Shown here one piece after another: positions 5,226-9,986 of a DNA stretch of 9,986 nucleotides. The position numbers and the translations under genes are program-made. The first letter of the stretch is position 1; each line of letters starts with the position of its first letter. Source of the stretch: Desulfovibrio sp. UBA6121 (GTDB taxonomy: Bacteria > Desulfobacterota > Desulfovibrionia > Desulfovibrionales > Desulfovibrionaceae); assembly GCA_002422505.1 (NCBI GenBank), contig DIVX01000030.1:1-9986 (forward strand). Direction: 5' to 3'. The notes beneath the pieces were generated by a model. That model was given only the letters and a program-made list of their open reading frames with translations, made no database searches and had not been told where the DNA came from.

Positions 5226-5242
5226 AGCAAAAACTGGTCCAG
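5226..5242 (-). promoter_or_regulatory. Sigma-54-like promoter for the lipoprotein operon
   Basis: Read on the minus strand, CTGGACCAGTTTTTGCT has TGG, exactly ten bases between GG and GC, and a full TTGCT -12 element. The CACG part of the -24 consensus is mostly lost (only the second C matches), for about 10 of 13 defined positions. The predicted start is near 5215, leaving a leader of about 50 bases before the BON gene. It lies in the 96-base gap after the pseudouridine synthase gene. Confidence 0.42.
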
Positions 5243-5259
5243 TCCGCGCCCTCCGGGGC

Positions 5260-6381
5260 TTACGCTATGGGCGAGTCTCCGGCCAGGGCGGCTTGCAGCT
5301 CGCGCAGCAGGCCTTGCGGCAGAGCAAAGGGCCCGGTCCAGGGCGGCGGCGCGAACAGGGCGCGCTCCGGCAGGCGCAGGCACAGGGCGTGCAGCAGCAT
5401 GGGCAGGCCGCGCACCTTGCGGCCATATACCGCGTCGCTGATGACAGGGTGCCCGCGCAGGGAGAGCTGCACGCGGATCTGGTGGGTGCGCCCGGTGAAC
5501 AGCCGCACCTGCAGCAGCGTGGCCTGGCGCTTGCGCAAAAGGGGCCGCGCCTCGGCCTTGGCGAACTTGCCCTGGCCTTCTTGCGCTTCCAAAATCTTCT
5601 TGCGGCCCTTGAGGGCCTCCCCGGCTGCCAGCTCCAGGCGGTCCAGGCGATCCTCCATCAACTGCGGCTCTGCGCCGGGCCAAGCCCCGTCCACCCAGGC
5701 CAGGTAAGTCTTGCTCACCCCGCCGGTGGCGAAAAGATCATTCAGGCGGCGCAGCTCGGCGTAGCTCTTGGCCGCCAGCAAAATGCCGGAGGTGTCCTTG
5801 TCCAGCCGATGGGTAAGCACCGGGGCGAAGGGCGCGCCCGCGTACATGGCCTTCAGCCGGTCGGCCACGGAGTCCTTGTGCCGAGTGCCCGCGTGGGAGC
5901 ACAAACCGGCGGGCTTGCGCACGGCCACGTAGCCCGGCGTCTCCAGCAGCAGGTCCAGCCCAGGCGCGGCGGCGGCCTCTGCGCCGTTCTGACCCGTACC
6001 CTGGGGCGTTGCCGGTTCGGCCTGAGCCGCCGCAGGCTCCGCGATTCCGCTCAAGGGCGGCACGCGCACCTCCTGGCCCACGGCCAGGCGGAAGAACGGT
6101 TTCTTGCGCCCGCCATCCACGCGCACCTGTCCGGTGCGGATGACGCGCAAAAGCGCGGAGCCGGGCACCTCGCGTCCCAGGCGGCGCTGCAGGAACTGCA
6201 GCAGCTTCTGGCCCGCCTCCTCCGGCGTCACCACCAGTGGTGCGCGCGCCGGGCCGCTGGCGGCTGGCCGTTCGGCCTGAGCGGCGCCGGCAAGGCCCTC
6301 AGACGTGTCAGGCGTGTCGGTTTTGCCGGGCGCGCGGGTGCTGTCGGAATGTTGTCCTGAACTAGGCGGCGTGGCGGTCAT
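5260..6381 (-). CDS. RluA-family rRNA pseudouridine synthase (RluC-like)
   Basis: 373-residue enzyme that isomerises uridine to pseudouridine, most likely in 23S rRNA. An N-terminal disordered tail (1-47, rich in Pro, Ser, Ala) is followed by an S4 RNA-binding domain (about 48-110, EEAGQKLLQFLQRRLG to VRVDGGRKK). An Ala/Pro/Gln linker (111-140) leads to the RluA catalytic domain (141-373). The catalytic Asp is Asp194 in HRLDKDTSG (191-199). The family motif GRTHQIRVQL (297-306) and the HPVISDAVYG element (311-320) are intact. The HRLDKDTSG context and the S4 domain resemble RluC more than RluA, but the target uridines cannot be told from sequence. The start at 6381 has only a weak AAGG upstream; the disordered N-terminus makes the exact start uncertain. 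It is probably its own unit, since a terminator precedes it, although readthrough could contribute because no clear promoter was seen in the gap. Confidence 0.93.
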   Translation of the reverse strand: MTATPPSSGQHSDSTRAPGKTDTPDTSEGLAGAAQAERPAASGPARAPLVVTPEEAGQKLLQFLQRRLGREVPGSALLRVIRTGQVRVDGGRKKPFFRLAVGQEVRVPPLSGIAEPAAAQAEPATPQGTGQNGAEAAAAPGLDLLLETPGYVAVRKPAGLCSHAGTRHKDSVADRLKAMYAGAPFAPVLTHRLDKDTSGILLAAKSYAELRRLNDLFATGGVSKTYLAWVDGAWPGAEPQLMEDRLDRLELAAGEALKGRKKILEAQEGQGKFAKAEARPLLRKRQATLLQVRLFTGRTHQIRVQLSLRGHPVISDAVYGRKVRGLPMLLHALCLRLPERALFAPPPWTGPFALPQGLLRELQAALAGDSPIA

Positions 6382-6412
6382 GGGGCTGCCTTGGGGGCAA
6401 GGGAAAGGGAGG

Positions 6413-6450
6413 AAAAAGCGCCGGGCCGGAAGACGCGCTTCCGGCCCGGC
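6413..6450 (-). terminator. Intrinsic terminator of the FG-GAP protein gene
   Basis: On the minus strand a perfect 13-bp stem, GCCGGGCCGGAAG with CTTCCGGCCCGGC (complement of 6438-6450 and 6420-6432), surrounds a 5-base loop. It is followed by GC and then five T residues (complement of 6413-6417). It starts about ten bases after the stop codon at 6460 and lies before the pseudouridine synthase start. Confidence 0.9.
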
Positions 6451-6459
6451 GGAAACTGT

Positions 6460-8142
6460 CTATTTATCAACGTCGAGGTCGTAGGTGATGATGACGGTCT
6501 TTTCGTTGCTTGCGCCAATGGCGCCGGAGAAGGTGTTGACGCAGACCACAAGCTGCTTCTTGCCTTCGTTCTTCAGGTCTTCCAGGGCCAGGTCGACCAC
6601 GGTGCCCTTGATACGCCGCGTCTTCCAGGCCAGGCTCATGCCCACGCCGTCCCAGAACAGGGAGTGCACCTCGCCCTGAGAGAAGCGGCGGAATTTCTTG
6701 AACACTTGCGCCGCCACCGAGATGTCCTTGTTGGCCAGCAGCTCATACTTCCCGCGCGAGTCGAAGCTCACCGGAATCATGCGGAAAGGCACATAGTAGA
6801 ACTCCGCCGTGGCGTCGTCGCGCTTGCCCATGTCCATGCCCGGCAGCCGCTCGTCGATAACGACGTAGTTGTTCGAGCTGTTGTAGCCCTCGTCCTGGGC
6901 GTACTGGGGATCCAGATCAGAGGTGAACACCTTCATGTAGCCGTACTCGTTCAGCATCACTATTTTATAGGTGGTGCCATCGGGCAAAAAGGCGATGTTG
7001 AAGAGGTTGCTCTTGGGCGGCAGGCGCAGCAGGCGCACGCCCTGGAAGCTCCCGTTCTGGTAGATCATCTCGCTCACGCCGTTTTCGTCGAAGGGCGAAT
7101 GCGAGCCCTTGGCCTGGCCCAAAAGCGTGGGCTGATAGGTGGGCGGCGTGCGCACCACGGAGAGGTACATCTTCTGCGGGGCGACAAAATCCTCGAACTT
7201 GCCGTTGGCGTAGCGCAGCACATAGGTGCGCGGCGTGGCGTTGCCGTCGGGGTCGTCCAGGCCGGAGGCGATGATCTCGGCCTGGCCGTCGCGGTCCAGG
7301 TCCATAAGGCTCACGCGCAGCACCCGGAACCGCGCGCCAAGAAGACGCTCGCCCAGGGGCTTCAGGGTATTCTGGAAGAACTCGTAGGCGTAAAGCGTGG
7401 TGGAGCTGGCCACGATGACGCGGTTCTTCTTGTCGCCCACGATATCGCCCACCACCATGTTGGCAGAGGCATAGCGCAGGCTTTGGCTCTGCCAGCGGCC
7501 CGGGGTCTCGGCGCCGCCCTCGTAGCGGAACTGCGGGTTCATCACCGGCCCGCCAGCCGCGCCCATGGGGGCTTCGCCGGTATCGCCCACAATGAAGTCC
7601 GCGTTGCGGGGCACAACCGCCTGGGTGGAGGTCTCCTTGCGCGGTTCCTTTTGCTCCGCAGCCTTGGCGTCTTCCCCAGGGCGCTTGAACACCTCGGTGC
7701 GCACATCGCTGCTCAGGCGCTCCAGCGCGGGCAGCAACCCCTCCAGGGGCACGCGGGAACTCTTGTTCCAGCTCTTGCCCAGGCGGTCGTACACGTTCAG
7801 GGTCACGTTGACCTGCTTGTCTCCCTCCTGGAAGTCCAGCACGCCAGCCACGAGGAAATCCGCGCCGATGGCGCCCATGATGGACTGGGCGTCCGCCGGG
7901 CTGGCGGGAAAGCGGCTCCCGGCGCGGGCGATCTTTTCTGCCGGGGCGGGCTCGAAGTAGCCCAGCCAGGTGAGGCGGTTGGACACCGGGGACTGCGCCC
8001 CCCGGCTGAGGTACTGCATTTTTTCGCTGTTGACCTTGAAGGGCAGCACGGCATAGGTGCGCGCGCCCTGGGCCAGCGCCAGCGCGGGCGCCGCCAGCGC
8101 AAGGCAGAGCAGAAACAGGGCGGAAAGTCGCTTCAAAGACAT
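6460..8142 (-). CDS. Periplasmic TolB/CsgG-like plus FG-GAP (VCBS) repeat protein
   Basis: 560-residue exported protein of unknown function. A Sec signal peptide (1-25, ALALAQG) is followed by a domain of about 28-150 resembling the TolB/FlgO/CsgG N-terminal fold: YAVLPFKVNS (30-39), then GADFLVAGVLDFQEGDKQVNVTLNVYDR (93-120). A charged linker (about 153-180) leads to a beta-propeller-like region (about 215-560). The clearest FG-GAP calcium-binding loop there is DLDRDGQAEI (281-290). Weaker strand-loop repeats appear at VVGDIVGDKKNRVIVAS (230-246), IAFLPDGTTYKIVML (383-397) and DLALEDLKNEGKKQLVV (517-533). The start at 8142 follows GGAGGA (complement of 8151-8156) by eight bases; the longer frame to 8250 adds no signal-like sequence. 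It is monocistronic with its own terminator and is transcribed divergently from the methyltransferase gene. Partners are unknown; an envelope assembly or sensing role is only a guess. Confidence 0.82.
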   Translation of the reverse strand: MSLKRLSALFLLCLALAAPALALAQGARTYAVLPFKVNSEKMQYLSRGAQSPVSNRLTWLGYFEPAPAEKIARAGSRFPASPADAQSIMGAIGADFLVAGVLDFQEGDKQVNVTLNVYDRLGKSWNKSSRVPLEGLLPALERLSSDVRTEVFKRPGEDAKAAEQKEPRKETSTQAVVPRNADFIVGDTGEAPMGAAGGPVMNPQFRYEGGAETPGRWQSQSLRYASANMVVGDIVGDKKNRVIVASSTTLYAYEFFQNTLKPLGERLLGARFRVLRVSLMDLDRDGQAEIIASGLDDPDGNATPRTYVLRYANGKFEDFVAPQKMYLSVVRTPPTYQPTLLGQAKGSHSPFDENGVSEMIYQNGSFQGVRLLRLPPKSNLFNIAFLPDGTTYKIVMLNEYGYMKVFTSDLDPQYAQDEGYNSSNNYVVIDERLPGMDMGKRDDATAEFYYVPFRMIPVSFDSRGKYELLANKDISVAAQVFKKFRRFSQGEVHSLFWDGVGMSLAWKTRRIKGTVVDLALEDLKNEGKKQLVVCVNTFSGAIGASNEKTVIITYDLDVDK

Positions 8143-8345
8143 ACGGGGATTCCTCCTCAAAGGGGGGCGATGGGTTGGCTCTTCAATTTCAGGCATTCGA
8201 GCAGGCTTCGCTGCTTCCACCCATGCAAATAGCACCAACGGTTGCGGCATGCAAAAGAAACCTGCTGGCGTCCGCCGGGGCCGGCACGAGATTTCTTTCC
8301 CCCCGGCGCGTTGCCAAGGCCGCGCGGGCGCGCTATTGCCAGCCC
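8143..8345. promoter_or_regulatory. Divergent intergenic region with paired CATGCAAA repeats
   Basis: These 203 bases separate two divergent genes and must hold both promoters, but no strong -35/-10 pair was found on either strand. CATGCAAA occurs at 8222-8229 and again at 8248-8255, a 26-base offset. On the minus strand TTGCAT and TATTTG are 17 bases apart, a weak candidate for the FG-GAP gene. GCCGGGG (8274-8280) and CCCCGGC (8301-8307) form a 7-bp inverted repeat with a 20-base gap. Confidence 0.3.
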
Positions 8346-9689
8346 ATGCAGACCCGCACCTTTCGCATCACCACCCATCCGCAGGAGCGCCCCCTGGTGG
8401 AGGCCCTGCTTATGGCCCAGGGCTTCGCCTTCGAGCCGGAGCCCTATTACGCCGCAGCCCGCAGGCTGACGAGCGAACCCTTCCCTCTGGGCTCGTCCCT
8501 GGCGGCCTATTTCGGGCTCATCTACATCCAGGACCGCTCGTCCATGCTGCCCCCGGCCCTTTTGGGCGCGCAGCAGGGCGACGTCTGCCTGGACATGTGC
8601 GCCAGCCCCGGCGGAAAAACCGGCATCCTGGCGGGCGAGGTGGGGCCGCACGGCTTTGTGCTCGCGGCGGAGGCCTCGCGCGAGCGGCTGGCCACCCTGC
8701 GCCAGAACCTGCGCCGCACCGGCGCCATCACCGCCGCCACCATCGGGGCCGAGAGCCAGCACCTGGAGCTTGCGCCGGAGTGCTTCGACGCCATTCTGCT
8801 GGACCCGCCCTGCAGCGGCTGGGGCACCGTGGACAAGAACCCCAAGGTGCTGGAGCTCTGGACGCCGGAAAAGGCCGAAACCCTGGTGCGGCTGCAGCGC
8901 GAGCTGCTGGCCCGCGCGGCGCAGTTGCTCAAGCCCGGCGGGCGGTTGATGTTCTCCACCTGCACCACCAACGTGCGCGAGAATGAAGACCAGGCCGCCT
9001 GGGCCCTGGCCGCCCTGCCCCTGGAGCTGGACCCCCTGCCCGAACCACCCGGCTTTGCGCCCGTGCCCCTGGCCCGCCCGGGCCTGGAAGGCGTGCTGCG
9101 CGTGGGCGGCCCGGCCCAGGAAGAACGCGGCGCAGACGACGTTGGCGGCCAGGGCTTTTTTCTGGCCCGCTTTCGCATGACCTCCGGCGCAGCCGCGCCC
9201 ACCGGGCAAACCTATCCGCCCCTGGCCGGACGCGAGCTGGCCCGCAAGGACTTGGCCCAGGCAATGGAGGCCGGGGTGGACTTCGGCGCGCTGCCGCCGG
9301 GAGAGCTGCGCGAATTTGGCGGCAAGGCCTATTTTCTGCACCAGGCCGCCCTCGACCTGTGCGCCCATGCGGGCCTGGGCTCCGGCGCGCAGCGCTGGCA
9401 GGGTTTTCTGCTGGGGCAAATGCAGGGAGCACGCTTCGCCCCGGCTGCGCGCGCCCGCGCCCTCATGCCCCCGGCAAGCGCCCTGCCCGCCAGCGCCAAG
9501 CTCGACGTGGACAAGCCCGCGCTGATCTGCGATCTCTTGGCCGGGCGCAGCCTGGAGCTTCCGGCCGCTCCGGCGGGCAAAACGCGGGCGAAGACTGAGA
9601 GCGCCGGGATAATCGGCCTGTATTTTCAGGGCCTTGCCCTCGGCTGGCTCACGCGCAAAGGCCGCCGTCTGCTTTGGTCCGACAGGTAG
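8346..9689 (+). CDS. rsmF: RsmB/NOP family rRNA (cytosine-5) methyltransferase, RsmF-like
   Basis: 447-residue SAM-dependent methyltransferase making 5-methylcytosine, probably in 16S rRNA (E. coli RsmF modifies C1407). A short N-terminal domain (1-70) contains YIQDRSSMLPP (60-70), typical of the family. The catalytic domain has SAM motif I DMCASPGGKT (83-92), motif IV DPPCSGWGT (153-161) with Cys156, and motif VI STCTTNVRENED (204-215) with Cys206, the expected nucleophile. The C-terminal part (about 285-447), ending in IIGLYFQGLALGWLTRKGRRLLW, matches the RsmF-type PUA-like extension absent from RsmB. The frame is open upstream to 8175, with another ATG at 8223. I chose 8346 because family similarity begins there, but no ribosome site is clear for any start. 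It is divergent from the FG-GAP gene. The stop lies 160 bases before a tRNA cluster, with no obvious terminator between. Confidence 0.9.
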   Translation: MQTRTFRITTHPQERPLVEALLMAQGFAFEPEPYYAAARRLTSEPFPLGSSLAAYFGLIYIQDRSSMLPPALLGAQQGDVCLDMCASPGGKTGILAGEVGPHGFVLAAEASRERLATLRQNLRRTGAITAATIGAESQHLELAPECFDAILLDPPCSGWGTVDKNPKVLELWTPEKAETLVRLQRELLARAAQLLKPGGRLMFSTCTTNVRENEDQAAWALAALPLELDPLPEPPGFAPVPLARPGLEGVLRVGGPAQEERGADDVGGQGFFLARFRMTSGAAAPTGQTYPPLAGRELARKDLAQAMEAGVDFGALPPGELREFGGKAYFLHQAALDLCAHAGLGSGAQRWQGFLLGQMQGARFAPAARARALMPPASALPASAKLDVDKPALICDLLAGRSLELPAAPAGKTRAKTESAGIIGLYFQGLALGWLTRKGRRLLWSDR

Positions 9690-9721
9690 AAAATGGGGCG
9701 CGACAGAGGACAAAATGAAAT

Positions 9722-9733
9722 TTTTTGCAAAAA
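9722..9733. repeat. 12-bp A/T palindrome TTTTTGCAAAAA
   Basis: A perfect palindrome lies 32 bases after the methyltransferase stop. It resembles the A5/T5 dyad at the left window edge but lacks GC-rich lower stem sequence, so as a terminator it would be weak. It overlaps the region expected to drive the tRNA genes. Confidence 0.5.
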
Positions 9734-9737
9734 TCCT

Positions 9738-9743
9738 TTGACA
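9738..9743 (+). promoter_or_regulatory. TTGACA -35 box, candidate tRNA operon promoter
   Basis: A perfect TTGACA lies 107 bases before tRNA-Val. At 16-18 bases downstream the sequence is CAAAGG-like and does not resemble TATAAT; TAAGAT (9753-9758) is better but only nine bases away. The call rests on the -35 box and its position ahead of stable RNA genes. Confidence 0.3.
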
Positions 9744-9849
9744 GGCCCGGCTTAAGATGACAAAGGGTTTTCTCCGTGGCGGGCAGCCAAACGAAGCGCG
9801 ATCGGGACAGCCCCGAAAAAGCTTCTGAACAGAGCGCTCGAGGAACTCC

Positions 9850-9925
9850 GGGCGGATAGCTCAGCTGGAAGAGCATCGGCCTTACAAGCCGGAGGTCGCA
9901 GGTTCGAGCCCTGTTCCGCCTACCA
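9850..9925 (+). tRNA. tRNA-Val, anticodon UAC
   Basis: A complete cloverleaf of 76 bases including an encoded CCA. The acceptor stem is GGGCGGA with TCCGCCT (one G-T), the D stem GCTC/GAGC, and the anticodon stem TCGGC/GCCGG with loop CTTACAA, giving anticodon TAC at 9883-9885. The T stem is GCAGG/CCTGT with loop TTCGAGC. The discriminator base is A (9922), followed by CCA at 9923-9925. It reads GUA and probably other valine GUN codons. A tRNA-Asp follows after 14 bases, so the two are likely co-transcribed. Confidence 0.97.
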
Positions 9926-9939
9926 CGATCATACAGTGC

Positions 9940-9986
9940 GGAGCGGTAGTTAAGTTGGTTATAACGCCGGCCTGTCACGTCGGAGG
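9940..9986 (+). tRNA. tRNA-Asp, anticodon GUC (partial, cut by window end)
   Basis: The first 47 bases of a tRNA: acceptor 5' strand GGAGCGG, D arm GTTA/TAAC, and anticodon stem CCGGC/GTCGG with loop CTGTCAC. This gives anticodon GTC at 9974-9976. The sequence closely follows the bacterial tRNA-Asp pattern (GGAGCGGTAGTT). The variable loop is cut after AGG; the T arm and acceptor 3' strand lie beyond the window. Confidence 0.93.

Noticed and set aside
4432..6360. Very long plus-strand open frame (642 codons) opposite the lipoprotein and pseudouridine synthase genes
   Set aside because: It is antisense to three genes with intact motifs. It is His/Gln/Ala/Gly-rich, has no ribosome site and shows no recognisable domain; it arises from G/C-biased third positions on the other strand.
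6391..8232. Long plus-strand open frame (613 codons) opposite the FG-GAP gene
   Set aside because: Composition artefact of the minus-strand gene, which has a signal peptide, ribosome site and terminator; the plus-strand product is low-complexity His/Ala/Val/Gln.
8157..9713. Minus-strand open frame (518 codons) opposite the RsmF-like gene
   Set aside because: The plus strand carries intact methyltransferase motifs I, IV and VI. The antisense product is Gly/Ala/Gln-rich and without motifs.
9801..9815. TCGGG/CCCGA hairpin followed by AAAAAG, considered as a terminator after the methyltransferase
   Set aside because: On the plus strand the tract after the stem is A, not T; on the minus strand the T-run precedes the hairpin. 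Neither orientation terminates.
9649..9978. Minus-strand 109-codon frame over the tRNA genes
   Set aside because: Its RARTCDLRLVRPMLFQLSYPP stretch is the familiar spurious translation of a tRNA complement, seen in many mis-annotated proteins.

Overview
The window looks like core chromosome of a GC-rich, strictly anaerobic Desulfovibrio-type (Desulfobacterota) bacterium. The reasons are family content and style: a paired ETF beta/alpha operon, a YedF selenium-metabolism protein with a TusA-like and a DsrE-like domain, a lone periplasmic molybdate-binding protein, strongly G/C-biased third codon positions that open long antisense reading frames, and A5/T5 dyads next to genes. This taxonomic call is inference; no rRNA or marker gene is present.

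Layout. Plus strand: etfB (61-864) and etfA (889-1896) form an operon closed by a strong intrinsic terminator (1925-1960). A candidate TTGACA promoter then leads to yedF (2089-2706). Next comes the only large gene-free stretch, 2707-3213. It holds seven 9-bp tandem repeats, a long imperfect hairpin, an AT-richer region with a sigma-54-like promoter and an operator-like palindrome, and a GC-rich, foldable leader ahead of modA (3214-3987), which ends in its own terminator (4013-4052). Minus strand (read right to left): a TolB/CsgG-like plus FG-GAP periplasmic protein (8142 to 6460) ending in a perfect 13-bp terminator; an RluA-family rRNA pseudouridine synthase (6381 to 5260); then a two-gene lipoprotein operon, a dual-BON lipoprotein (5163 to 4612) and an NlpC/P60 lipoprotein (4604 to 4086), with a second sigma-54-like promoter just upstream. 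Plus strand again: an RsmF-type rRNA m5C methyltransferase (8346-9689), tRNA-Val(UAC) (9850-9925) and the 5' part of tRNA-Asp(GUC) (9940 to the window edge).

How the genes work together. Most are independent housekeeping units. The ETF pair would carry electrons between flavin dehydrogenases, but both subunits depart from the canonical cofactor signatures. YedF (selenium) and ModA (molybdate/tungstate) may both support Mo/W-Se enzymes such as formate dehydrogenase; this is inference. The two lipoproteins probably maintain the outer envelope. RluA and RsmF modify rRNA.

I see no CRISPR array, transposase, integrase, toxin-antitoxin or phage gene. I found no clear undescribed multi-gene system. 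The most interesting signals are regulatory (two sigma-54-like promoters and the modA leader) and the divergent ETF pair.
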